NCBI GenBank assembly: GCA_026196495.1
Contig: JAPHSY010000001.1
Coordinates: 62,001 to 126,000 of the forward strand
Source: Magnetovibrio sp.
Lineage (GTDB): Bacteria; Pseudomonadota; Alphaproteobacteria; Rhodospirillales; Magnetovibrionaceae
Direction: 5' to 3'
DNA: 64,000 bases
The translations under genes and the position numbers were made by a program. Shown here piece by piece: positions 27,398-35,851 of this stretch. Under the pieces are notes generated by a model, which did no database searches, had not been told where the DNA came from, and saw only the letters and a program-made list of their open reading frames with translations. Numbering within the stretch: position 1 is the first letter of the stretch; each line of letters begins with the position of its first letter.

Positions 27398-28383
27398 TGA
27401 ACAGTACACAAAAGCCCAAAGTCGTTGTAACGCGCAAACTTCCCGATCCGGTTGAAACCCGCATGATGGAACTGTTCGACGTTCAATTGAACATCGAAGA
27501 CGTTCCTATGACTCAAAACGAATTGGCCGAAGCGGTCAAAACGTGTGATGTTTTGGTACCAACCGTCACCGATGACATCAATGCAGGCATTTTGGCCCAA
27601 GCGGGTGACCAGTTCCGCCTAATTGCCAACTACGGCACCGGTGTCGATCACATTGATTTGGGCACTGCCCGTCAACGTGGCGTGACGGTGACCAATACCC
27701 CCGACGTGCTCACCGAAGATACGGCTGATATGACCATGTCGCTGCTGCTGGCGGTGCCACGTCGTTTGTTTGAAGGGGAGCGCAAGCTCCGTGAAGGCAA
27801 ATGGAACGGCTGGGCTCCAACCTGGATGTTGGGCCATCGAATCCACGGCAAACGCTTGGGCATCGTTGGTATGGGCCGCATTGGCCAAGCCGTCGCCAAA
27901 CGCGCCAAAGGTTTTGGGTTATCCGTCCATTACCACAATCGCACCCGTGTCCACAAAGACGTGGAAAATCAATTGGAAGCGACCTATTGGGAAAGCCTGG
28001 ATCAGATGCTGGCGCGCATGGATATCATTTCCGTGAACTGTCCGCACACTCCGGCAACCTATCACTTGCTATCGGCGCGTCGTTTGAAGCTGTTGCAACC
28101 GCATGCGTATGTGGTCAACACTGCGCGCGGTGAGATCATTGATGAAAGTGCCTTGATTCGTATGTTGAAAAAAGGTGATATCGCGGGTGCGGGTCTGGAT
28201 GTTTATGAAAATGAACCAGCCATCAATCCGAAATTCCTAGAGCTGGAAAATGTGTCGCTGTTGCCGCACATGGGCTCGGCCACCTGCGAAGGCCGCATTG
28301 ATATGGGTGAGAAGGTTCTTATCAACATCAAAACCTTTGCCGATGGACACTCACCACCCGATCGTGTTTTGTTGGATATCTAA
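27397..28383 (+). CDS. D-2-hydroxyacid dehydrogenase (glyoxylate/hydroxypyruvate reductase type)
   Basis: NAD(P)H-dependent reductase of the D-isomer-specific 2-hydroxyacid dehydrogenase family. The nucleotide-binding motif is GIVGMGRIGQAVAKRAKGFG. The catalytic Arg is in NTARGEIIDE, the Glu in AGLDVYENEP and the His in LPHMGSAT. 328 residues is normal for glyoxylate reductase/D-glycerate dehydrogenase, so reduction of glyoxylate or hydroxypyruvate is likely, but specificity cannot be read from sequence. The ATG is partly inside the 3' arm of the leader stem. Confidence 0.88.
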   Translation: MNSTQKPKVVVTRKLPDPVETRMMELFDVQLNIEDVPMTQNELAEAVKTCDVLVPTVTDDINAGILAQAGDQFRLIANYGTGVDHIDLGTARQRGVTVTNTPDVLTEDTADMTMSLLLAVPRRLFEGERKLREGKWNGWAPTWMLGHRIHGKRLGIVGMGRIGQAVAKRAKGFGLSVHYHNRTRVHKDVENQLEATYWESLDQMLARMDIISVNCPHTPATYHLLSARRLKLLQPHAYVVNTARGEIIDESALIRMLKKGDIAGAGLDVYENEPAINPKFLELENVSLLPHMGSATCEGRIDMGEKVLINIKTFADGHSPPDRVLLDI

Positions 28384-28390
28384 ATTGCAA

Positions 28391-28423
28391 AACGGCGGCC
28401 CGATTTGGAGCCGCCGTTTTTTT
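28391..28423 (+). terminator. Terminator after the 2-hydroxyacid dehydrogenase
   Basis: AACGGCGGC pairs with GCCGCCGTT over a ten-base loop, followed by a run of T to 28423. A strong intrinsic terminator. Confidence 0.9.
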
Positions 28424-28558
28424 GTGTAAAATATCTGACCTTAAGGAAAATCATGAAAATTTGGCAGTTAATGGTCCGAATCAGCCGAGTCATGACTAAA
28501 ATGAGTGCCTGAAAGATCAAAATACGGCGACTGATGGCGATTGAATATCGGGGTGTGC

Positions 28559-29011
28559 CTAGATAAAAAGTGCCGATCCATCCTTGTTGGCATCGTTGAG
28601 AAATGTCACAACACCGCCAATATCAAACAAGATATCGGATCTGAGGTCATTTCGGTCCAGGCCTAAGGCTTTGAGGCCCATTTCACACACCATGAAGCGT
28701 ACGCCCAGTTCTTTGCAAGCACCAAGCAGGGTTTCAAAGTCTGCAACTTGGCGATTTTTAAAGGTTATGTCCATTTGTCCGCCATTATCAAACCCGGCAC
28801 TGGTGGGTTGCTTGGCCCACGCGGGCTGGCCGTCGGCATCAGGGCCCAACATGGCCCGTGCCCCTTCCATGGTGAAAAACAGGGTCACGGCAGAATCTGT
28901 CGCCGCCGCCGCAGACGCCATCACCAAAGCATAGTGTACTTTGTCAAATTCCCCGGAAAACACCACAATTGATAATTTTTTTGGGCGATCTGGATTTAAC
29001 CCCTCTGCCAT
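28559..29011 (-). CDS. DsrE/DsrF-like family protein
   Basis: A 150-residue protein of the DsrE/F/H-like superfamily, small proteins often involved in sulfur transfer. It shows LSIVVFSGEFDKVHYALVMA at the start, then AVTLFFTMEGARAML, and a cysteine in RFMVCEMGLKALGL at the position used by sulfur-carrying relatives. The ATG at 29011 was chosen because it lies four bases after the E1-like gene's stop, so the two genes are coupled; the longer frame would overlap that gene. Membership in the cysK unit supports a sulfur role. Confidence 0.8.
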   Translation of the reverse strand: MAEGLNPDRPKKLSIVVFSGEFDKVHYALVMASAAAATDSAVTLFFTMEGARAMLGPDADGQPAWAKQPTSAGFDNGGQMDITFKNRQVADFETLLGACKELGVRFMVCEMGLKALGLDRNDLRSDILFDIGGVVTFLNDANKDGSALFI

Positions 29012-29015
29012 GGCC

Positions 29016-29822
29016 TCACGTATCCTTTTTGTGAATGGACAGGTCAGTGATGGTGGGGTGTTCGCCACACAAGGGGCAGCCCGAATCGCGCTTGACTTTG
29101 ATCTTGCGGACTTCTGTACCCAATGCATCATATATTAATAGTGACCCAGACAAGCTTTCGCCGATAGCAAGCAATTCTTTTAGGATTTCAGTAGCTTGTA
29201 GCGAGCCAACGGTGCCACACAAAACACCAAGGACACCGGCCTCAGAACAGGTGGGAACCTGACCCGGAGGGGGTGCTTCACGGAAAATACAGCGATAACA
29301 TGGGCCATCTTCGTCACCACCGGGGAAGTTCTTAAACGTTGCCACTTGGCCGTCAAAACGCAATATAGCGCCGGAAACCAGGGGGGTATGGCTGAAATAG
29401 GCAGCGTCATTCACCAAAAAACGGGTGTCGAAATTGTCCGAACCATCGGTAACAAGATCATATTGGCCCATCAGGTCCAGGGCATTGTCTGCATTGATGC
29501 GTTCTTTGTGCAACACAACATTGATATCAGGGTTAATTGCATGAATTGCTTGCTGTGCACTTTCTACCTTGGCGACACCAACACGATCCGTGGTGTGAAC
29601 AATTTGGCGTTGTAGGTTGGATAAATCCACCGTGTCGTCATCGACAATGCCGATGGTGCCCACACCGGCTGCGGCCAGATATAGCAATACGGGTGAGCCC
29701 AGCCCCCCCGCGCCAATGACCAAAACTTTGGAATTGAGCAGCTTTTCCTGTCCTTGGCCGCCCACTTGCGGCAACAGGATATGACGCGCATAGCGCTGAA
29801 TTTGATCTTCGCTGAAATCCAT
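29016..29822 (-). CDS. ThiF/MoeB/HesA-family adenylyltransferase (E1-like)
   Basis: E1-like enzyme that adenylates the C-terminal glycine of a small sulfur-carrier protein (ThiS, MoaD or a CysO-type carrier). ATP-binding GAGGLGSPVLLYLAAAG, catalytic RxxxQ-type and Asp segments (SNLQRQIVHTTDRVG, TDGSDNFDTRF), and paired zinc CxxC motifs (CYRC, CPLC) are present. There is no rhodanese domain. 268 residues from the ATG at 29822; the frame is open 29 codons earlier. Lying between cysK and a DsrE gene, it may serve cysteine synthesis rather than thiamin or molybdopterin. Confidence 0.88.
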   Translation of the reverse strand: MDFSEDQIQRYARHILLPQVGGQGQEKLLNSKVLVIGAGGLGSPVLLYLAAAGVGTIGIVDDDTVDLSNLQRQIVHTTDRVGVAKVESAQQAIHAINPDINVVLHKERINADNALDLMGQYDLVTDGSDNFDTRFLVNDAAYFSHTPLVSGAILRFDGQVATFKNFPGGDEDGPCYRCIFREAPPPGQVPTCSEAGVLGVLCGTVGSLQATEILKELLAIGESLSGSLLIYDALGTEVRKIKVKRDSGCPLCGEHPTITDLSIHKKDT

Positions 29823-29917
29823 GGTCGTTAAGCTGTCTCGTTTTAGAGCGGCAAAAAAAGAAGCGCCCCAGGCTGTGCTTGAGTATAGCAAGCCTGGGAT
29901 CGAAACCAACGTTGCCG

Positions 29918-30889
29918 TTAATCCAAGCCTAAGCCTTCGAACAACGGCGTAGAGAGGTAGCGTTCGGCAAAGGATGGCAAGATCACCACAATGGTTTTGC
30001 CTTCCATTTCCGGGCGTTGACCGATTTCTAACGCGGTCGCCAATGCCGCACCAGATGAAATGCCAATGGGAAGGCCTTCCAATCGGGCCGCTTTACGGGC
30101 TGTGGAAAAGGCCGTTTCGTTGCCGATTTGGACCACTTCATCAATCAAATCGCGATTCAAAACTTCTGGTACGAAACCAGCGCCGATACCTTGGATCTTG
30201 TGCGGGCCTGGAACGCCACCGGATAATACCGCACTGTCTTCGGGTTCGACGGCGATCATCAGAACGCTGCTTTTACGTTCTTTGAGGACTTCACCGATAC
30301 CGCTTAACGTTCCGCCTGTACCCACACCGCTGATCACAACATCAACGCCACCGTCTGTATCGGCCCAAATTTCTTCGGCCGTGGTGGATTTGTGAATGGC
30401 AGGGTTGGACGGGTTGGTGAACTGCTGCAACATCAAGTAGCCCTTTGATTTGGCCAACTCTGTGGCGCGGTCAATGGCGCCTTGCATGCCTTGGGCCGCA
30501 GGGGTCAGCTCGATGTCAGCCCCCAAAAAGGCCAACATTTTGCGACGTTCCACCGACATGCTTTCGGGCATGGTCAAGATCAGCTTATAGCCCTTGGCGG
30601 CACATACAAACGCCAGTGCGATACCGGTGTTTCCGGAAGTCGGTTCGACTAAAATATCGCCAGGCTTGATGCGGCCATCCTTTTCGGCGTCTTCGATCAT
30701 GGCGTAACCGATACGGTCTTTGACCGAAGCCAATGGGTTGAAAAACTCACATTTGCCCAAAATGGTGGCTTTGCAGTTTTCAGACGCGGCCAAACGCGAT
30801 AGTTTGATCAACGGTGTTGCACCGATGGTGTCTAAAATACTGTCATACACTTGACCCCGAAACGTGGGGGTATTTTCTTGGCTGCTCAT
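29918..30889 (-). CDS. cysK: Cysteine synthase A (O-acetylserine sulfhydrylase)
   Basis: PLP enzyme that makes cysteine from O-acetylserine and sulfide. The PLP lysine is in [11 protein letters not shown], the asparagine/substrate loop is [14 protein letters not shown], and the phosphate-binding glycines are in [12 protein letters not shown]. 323 residues. It is preceded by an Rrf2 regulator gene and followed by the E1-like and DsrE genes on the same strand. CysM-type use of other sulfur donors cannot be excluded. Confidence 0.95.
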   Translation of the reverse strand: MSSQENTPTFRGQVYDSILDTIGATPLIKLSRLAASENCKATILGKCEFFNPLASVKDRIGYAMIEDAEKDGRIKPGDILVEPTSGNTGIALAFVCAAKGYKLILTMPESMSVERRKMLAFLGADIELTPAAQGMQGAIDRATELAKSKGYLMLQQFTNPSNPAIHKSTTAEEIWADTDGGVDVVISGVGTGGTLSGIGEVLKERKSSVLMIAVEPEDSAVLSGGVPGPHKIQGIGAGFVPEVLNRDLIDEVVQIGNETAFSTARKAARLEGLPIGISSGAALATALEIGQRPEMEGKTIVVILPSFAERYLSTPLFEGLGLD

Positions 30890-30909
30890 AGTCCCTAATG
30901 CCCTCCCTG

Positions 30910-30922
30910 ACAGCGATACTGT
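30910..30922. promoter_or_regulatory. Small inverted repeat before cysK
   Basis: ACAG-N5-CTGT lies 21 bases upstream of the cysK start, in the 139-base gap behind the Rrf2 gene. It could be a binding site for that regulator; it is short and so weak evidence. Confidence 0.2.
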
Positions 30923-31028
30923 AGTTTATTTTGTTTTGCATGTCGTCGCTGTTCATAGGTAAAAAAATGTATCGTGGTTTGTGCGGTTCAACAAGTCCGC
31001 AGTTATGATTGTTCCACCCTCAATTCGA

Positions 31029-31484
31029 TTAAATGGTGAAGTCCAAGCTTTTGCGCCCCTCACTTTCGATGCCGGATTTATGTGCGCGGTTGCACATGTC
31101 ATCGATGGACACTTGGTCCAGCTGTTTCATTACGGAATCTTGCATTTCTTGCCACAAGGGGCGAACCACCTTGATGCCAAGCTCTGATCCCTTGGTTTCT
31201 TGCAATGGATCATCTGCCGTTTCCATTTTGCGCACGGCACGGACAATATCGCCAATCGAGATACGGCGACGTTCACGTGCCAATCGATAGCCACCGCGGG
31301 GGCCGCGCACACCGATCAAAATGTCTTCACGCACCAACTGTTGCAGGGCTTGTTCCAGATACCGCCTGGGAATGTCCTGGCGCCGTGTAATTTCACGGCT
31401 TTGGACCGGTTCGCTGCCTGCGTGATAGGCGATGTCGAGCACCGCTTCGATGGCAAACAGCATCTTTTTTGATAGTCGCAGCAT
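31029..31484 (-). CDS. Rrf2-family transcriptional regulator (CymR-like)
   Basis: A 151-residue winged-helix regulator of the Rrf2 family. The DNA-binding part reads VQSREITRRQDIPRRYLEQA, followed by the wing GVRGPRGGYRLARERRRISI. Only one cysteine is present (MCNRAHKSG), so the three Fe-S ligands of IscR are missing. This, with cysK next door, points to a CymR-like cysteine-metabolism regulator. The ATG at 31484 was chosen over upstream frame extension because family proteins start this close to the helix-turn-helix. Confidence 0.87.
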   Translation of the reverse strand: MLRLSKKMLFAIEAVLDIAYHAGSEPVQSREITRRQDIPRRYLEQALQQLVREDILIGVRGPRGGYRLARERRRISIGDIVRAVRKMETADDPLQETKGSELGIKVVRPLWQEMQDSVMKQLDQVSIDDMCNRAHKSGIESEGRKSLDFTI

Positions 31485-31509
31485 TTTTCGTTGCTCCCCG
31501 AAATACTTT

Positions 31510-31998
31510 TTAAGTCTTTTGCTCTGACGGACCTGATGTGTTGGGGTTGTCTTTCCCCGTAGATCCAAAGCCCCCAGCACCCCGTGCCGAGGTGTTTAAT
31601 TCGTTTTCTTCGCGCCACGTCACAAATGTAACTGGCGCCACGACCATTTGTGCGATGCGTTCACCACGATTGATGGTGAATGCGTCTTGGCCGTGATTGA
31701 TCAAGATGACGCAGACTTCCCCACGGTAATCTGCATCGATGGTGCCTGGTGAATTCAAAACCGTCACACCGTGTTTATTGGCAAGACCGGAACGTGGTCG
31801 CACCTGGGCCTCGAAACCCTCTGGTAATTCAATACTTAACCCCGTTTGTACCAAGGCCCGTGCCCCCGGGACTAATGTTACGGGTTCGTCAACGGCGGCC
31901 ATCAAATCCACCCCGGCACTGCCGGATGTGGCGTGTGCCGGCAACGGTAGATCGGCACCATGGTCTAAACGTTTAACGCCAATTTCAACTTGGTTCAT
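31510..31998 (-). CDS. dut: dUTP diphosphatase
   Basis: Hydrolyses dUTP to dUMP, keeping uracil out of DNA. All five trimeric-dUTPase motifs can be found: [28 protein letters not shown] with the catalytic Asp, RIAQMVV, and the C-terminal arm [10 protein letters not shown]. 162 residues, ATG start four bases from the coaBC stop. dut next to coaBC is common in proteobacteria. Confidence 0.96.
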   Translation of the reverse strand: MNQVEIGVKRLDHGADLPLPAHATSGSAGVDLMAAVDEPVTLVPGARALVQTGLSIELPEGFEAQVRPRSGLANKHGVTVLNSPGTIDADYRGEVCVILINHGQDAFTINRGERIAQMVVAPVTFVTWREENELNTSARGAGGFGSTGKDNPNTSGPSEQKT

Positions 31999-32001
31999 GG
32001 C

Positions 32002-33240
32002 TTAACACTCCACCTGATCTGAAGTGTTGAGGTCCGTAAAATAATTGCCAATGCGTTCTGCCAATTGGCGCGCGACAGCGCGTTTGGACTGGTTGGGCCA
32101 GTTTTCAATGCCCGTGCGGCTGACCAGATGAACGGTGTTGGCATCGCCGCCAAAGGTGCCCGTTTCCGGCGAAACGTCATTGGCGCAAATCCAATCGCAC
32201 CCCTTTTTCGCCAGTTTGGCGCGGGCGTGTTCGATCACCGTTTCGGTTTCTGCGGCAAAGCCCACGACCAACGCTGGGCGGTTTGGACCGGGTTGGGACA
32301 ATCCGGCAAGGATATCGGGATTTTCTACCATCGTTAAGGTGGGAATGCCCCCATTGTCTTTGCTGTTGTCCTTTTTCAGTTTTTGGTCGGCCTCAGAATC
32401 GACACGCCAATCCGCCACAGCCGCTGCACAAACGGCGATGTCGGCGGGTAGCGCCGCATCAACTGCAGCTTTCATATCGCGTGCTGTTTCGATGTTGATC
32501 AGATTTACGCCACTGGGTGCGGGTAAGTTTACAGGCCCAGACACCAAGGTGACATCAGCGCCCATATCCCGCAGAGCTTCGGCAATGGCATGACCTTGTT
32601 TGCCGCTGGAACGGTTGGCGATGAAGCGAACCGGGTCAATGGGCTCAACGGTGGGGCCGCTGGTGACGATGGCCTTGCGTCCTTTCAAGGGGGCGTGTGC
32701 ATCAAAAAACGCACCTAAGCTAGCAACAATATCGGCAGGTTCAGACATGCGGCCTTCACCCCATTCACCACATGCCATATCGCCTTCGTCAGGTCCGATC
32801 ATTGTAACGTGACGGGCTTTCAGCAATTCGACATTATCTTGGGTGGCATCGTGTTCCCACATACGCACATTCATGGCCGGGGCGACCAAAACGGGTTTGT
32901 CGGTGGCCAACAACAATGTGGTGGCCAGATCATCGGCAATGCCGTGGGCCATTTTTGCCAGGGTGTTGGCGGTGGCGGGTGCAACCAAAAGTACGTCGGC
33001 TTCGCGGGACAAATTGATGTGCCCCATTTCGTGCTCATCCGTTAGGGAAAAGATATCCGTGTAAACTTTGTCGCCTGACACGCTGGACAACGTCAGAGGT
33101 GTGACGAATTGTTCGGCACCTTTGGTCATCACACATCGCACACTGGCACCAGCTTTGATCAGCTGGCGCACAAGTTCCGGCGTCTTATAGGCGGCAATGC
33201 CACCAGTGACGATCAAAAGGACACGTTTTCCGTTTAACAC
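32002..33240 (-). CDS. coaBC: Bifunctional phosphopantothenoylcysteine decarboxylase/synthase
   Basis: Two coenzyme A steps in one protein: the N-terminal flavin decarboxylase CoaC (VLLIVTGGIAAYKTPELVRQ; VAPAMNVRMWEHDATQDN with the active-site Asn; GDMACGEWGEGRM with Cys) and the C-terminal CTP-dependent ligase CoaB (VTSGPTVEPIDPVRFIANRS; FAAETE). 412 residues from a GTG start at 33240; the longer frame adds 26 unlikely residues. Transcribed ahead of dut. Confidence 0.93.
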   Translation of the reverse strand: MLNGKRVLLIVTGGIAAYKTPELVRQLIKAGASVRCVMTKGAEQFVTPLTLSSVSGDKVYTDIFSLTDEHEMGHINLSREADVLLVAPATANTLAKMAHGIADDLATTLLLATDKPVLVAPAMNVRMWEHDATQDNVELLKARHVTMIGPDEGDMACGEWGEGRMSEPADIVASLGAFFDAHAPLKGRKAIVTSGPTVEPIDPVRFIANRSSGKQGHAIAEALRDMGADVTLVSGPVNLPAPSGVNLINIETARDMKAAVDAALPADIAVCAAAVADWRVDSEADQKLKKDNSKDNGGIPTLTMVENPDILAGLSQPGPNRPALVVGFAAETETVIEHARAKLAKKGCDWICANDVSPETGTFGGDANTVHLVSRTGIENWPNQSKRAVARQLAERIGNYFTDLNTSDQVEC

Positions 33241-33381
33241 AGGCAGATTCCATAGACACGAATTCGAATTACGAAAAAATGGTGTGGATAAAGTAGATTG
33301 TGATACCCCACAGTGCAAGTGTTATTTAGCCAATTTGGCGTAAATATTAGGAAAAATTAAGATAAGAAAGGATCTATGAAC

Positions 33382-34932
33382 CTAAAGTGCTGCAAAGCCC
33401 AATCCGGCAACTGCAATGGCCAACAGCAAAATCAAGGGCCCGATAATGCGGGTGCGGCTGCGTTGTCCGCGCATGGCTGCAACCGTATCGGGATGGAGTT
33501 TTAGCCCATGTGAATCGAACTGACCGAGGGCGTTTTCAAGGCCTTCAACGATTCGCGGCAAACGGTTCAGGGCTGTCAGGCCTTGGGATACGGCTTCTTT
33601 GACCCGGGCTTCGGGGCCAAGATTTACTCGCATCCATTCTTCGATCAAGGGTCGGGCGATGACCCACATGTTGGCTTCGGGGGCCAAACGCCGTCCGGTG
33701 CCTTCGGCCACCAACATGGTTTTTTGCAACAACAACAATTGCGGCTGGGTTTCCATTTCAAAGGTTTCGGTGATTTGAAACAATTGACCCAACAAACGGG
33801 CAATGGAAATTTCGTTTTGGGGTCGGTCCAAGATTGGTTCTGCGATGGAGCGGCACGCCTGGGTAAACTCTTCCAAGGGCTGGTTTGCGGGAATCCAACC
33901 CGCTTCGAAGTGAACCTCGGCGGCACGACGGTAATCGCGAACCAAGAATGACATCAGCAGTTCGGCCAAATGGCGACGGCTGGCACGGTCCAGGCGACCC
34001 ATGATGCCAAAATCAACAATGGCAATGGCTCCGTCCGGCAAGACAAACAAGTTGCCCGGGTGCATATCGCCGTGAAAGAAACCATCACGAAATGCCATGA
34101 TGAAAAATGCTTCTGCGGTTTTGCGCAAAATTTCTTCGGTGTTGTGGCCTTGGGCTTTGATGGCATTCACGTCGCCAAAGGGGATGCCGTGAACACGTTC
34201 GGTGCACATGACCCGCTGGCCCGTACGCAACCAGTCGATTTTCGGCACGAAGATATCGTGGTTGCCTTCGAAGTTGTCACGCATTTCATCCGCAGCTGCG
34301 GCTTCGAAACGCAGATCCATCTCCATTTCCACGGAACGGGCCAAAGTGGCAACGGTTTCGATGGGTTTGAGACGACGCAGTTCCGGGCGGGTGCGTTCCA
34401 AAATGCGTGCACCCCAGAAGAACAGTTCCAGATCCTGTTTGAAGGCGTCTTCAATGTTGGGGCGCAGGACTTTAACGGCAACTTCTTCGCCCTCTTCACC
34501 ATCTTTGGCTTTGGTGACGGCAAAGTGCACCTGGGCGATGGATGCAGCGGCAATGGCTTCATCGTCGAAGCTTTCGAACAGCTCATCAATCGATTGACCA
34601 AATTCGTCTTCGATGGATTTGCGGGCCAAATCACCGGAAAATGGCGGCAATTTGTCTTGCAGCTTGGACAGATCCGCCGCCATCTCTTCGCCCAACAAAT
34701 CGGAACGAGTCGACAGCATTTGTCCCACTTTGATGAAGCTGGGGCCAAGCTTTTGAAAGGCGCGCGCCAAACGCTCACCGGGGCGCCCCGGGGCTTTGCG
34801 GCTGGAAATCAGCTTGGAAAACAGCACCACACCAGGGGCCAGTTGCAGTTCTTCCAAAATGAACAGGGCATCGTTGCGCGCCAAGGTGCGCGCAATCTTC
34901 AGCAAGCGGAGAATATGACGGATGGATTCCAC
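33382..34932 (-). CDS. ubiB: Ubiquinone biosynthesis ATPase/kinase-like protein UbiB
   Basis: Membrane-associated ABC1/UbiB atypical kinase required for ubiquinone synthesis. The family KxGQ motif is present as SFIKVGQMLSTRSDLL. Further on are the ExD-type segment, DMHPGNLFVLPDG and IVDFGIMGRLD. The C-terminus ends in a transmembrane helix (IIGPLILLLAIAVAGLGFAA). 516 residues. It follows ubiE after ten bases. Confidence 0.94.
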   Translation of the reverse strand: MESIRHILRLLKIARTLARNDALFILEELQLAPGVVLFSKLISSRKAPGRPGERLARAFQKLGPSFIKVGQMLSTRSDLLGEEMAADLSKLQDKLPPFSGDLARKSIEDEFGQSIDELFESFDDEAIAAASIAQVHFAVTKAKDGEEGEEVAVKVLRPNIEDAFKQDLELFFWGARILERTRPELRRLKPIETVATLARSVEMEMDLRFEAAAADEMRDNFEGNHDIFVPKIDWLRTGQRVMCTERVHGIPFGDVNAIKAQGHNTEEILRKTAEAFFIMAFRDGFFHGDMHPGNLFVLPDGAIAIVDFGIMGRLDRASRRHLAELLMSFLVRDYRRAAEVHFEAGWIPANQPLEEFTQACRSIAEPILDRPQNEISIARLLGQLFQITETFEMETQPQLLLLQKTMLVAEGTGRRLAPEANMWVIARPLIEEWMRVNLGPEARVKEAVSQGLTALNRLPRIVEGLENALGQFDSHGLKLHPDTVAAMRGQRSRTRIIGPLILLLAIAVAGLGFAAL

Positions 34933-34942
34933 GAACGGCCTC

Positions 34943-35722
34943 TTAGGTGCGCCAAGCGCTGTGAATACAAGCGATGCCGCCCGTTAAATTCTCATAGCTG
35001 GCTATGTCCATGCCAGCGTCCTCAATCATGGACTTAAAGGTTTCCTGATTGGGGAACTTGCGGATGGATTCGGCCAAATATTGATAAGAGTCGCGGTCAT
35101 TGGCGACAATTTCACCAATTTTCGGCAACAGTGAGAACGAGTACGTGTCGTAAATTTCTGACAAACCTGGGACTTGTACGGTGGAAAACTCCAAGCACAA
35201 GAAATGTCCGCCCGGTTTCAGTACACGGCGGGCTTCAGCCAGTGCGCGGTCAATGTGGGTGACGTTGCGAATACAAAAGGCAATGGTATAGGCATCGAAT
35301 GTGGCGTCGTCGAAAGGCAGCTCTTCGGCGTTGCCCTGTTGCCACTGAATGCCCGTCAACAACCCCTTGTCGATGGCACGGTCTTGGCCGACTGCCAGCA
35401 TTTCGTGGTTGATATCGAATACCGTCACATCGTCGCCACCAGCATCTAAATACTTAAAGGCGATATCCCCGGTGCCGCCACCGACGTCGAGCAGCTTTTG
35501 ACCCGCATGGGGGCGGAGCTTTTCAATCAGACGATTCTTCCACAGGCGATGTACGCCCATGCTCATCAAATCGTTCATGATGTCATATTTGGAGGCAACG
35601 GAATCGAACACGCCGCGCACCATATCGACTTTATCGTCTTCGCGCACAGTCTTGTAGCCGAAGTGGGTTGTGTCCTCTCCGGGTTCGATGATTTCAGGGT
35701 CTTTTGATGTATTTCTGGTCAT
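34943..35722 (-). CDS. ubiE: Ubiquinone/menaquinone C-methyltransferase UbiE
   Basis: SAM-dependent C-methyltransferase of quinone synthesis. Family blocks: FDSVASKYDIMNDLMSMGVH near the N-terminus, motif I LLDVGGGTGDIAFKYL, and the AFCIRNVTHIDRALAEARRV region with the VLKPGGHFLCLEFS motif. 259 residues from the ATG at 35722. Divergent from putA across 129 bases, and transcribed together with ubiB. Confidence 0.96.
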   Translation of the reverse strand: MTRNTSKDPEIIEPGEDTTHFGYKTVREDDKVDMVRGVFDSVASKYDIMNDLMSMGVHRLWKNRLIEKLRPHAGQKLLDVGGGTGDIAFKYLDAGGDDVTVFDINHEMLAVGQDRAIDKGLLTGIQWQQGNAEELPFDDATFDAYTIAFCIRNVTHIDRALAEARRVLKPGGHFLCLEFSTVQVPGLSEIYDTYSFSLLPKIGEIVANDRDSYQYLAESIRKFPNQETFKSMIEDAGMDIASYENLTGGIACIHSAWRT

Positions 35723-35851
35723 GGGCCAGACCATAACCCCAATTGGCTTTGTAAAAAAGCCCCTCTGCGCGTTTTTACGTCATGGTTGAGAAGCTCCTTA
35801 TCGATCCCAATATATAGAGCACAAGCCCGCACGGTTGAAATGAGGATCGCG

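Noticed and set aside
33970-35037. 355-codon open frame on the plus strand opposite ubiB
   Set aside because: It lies wholly over the conserved ubiB and ubiE genes, its product is low-complexity (rich in Gly/Phe/His/Gln) and it matches no family. It arises from codon bias of the real genes.
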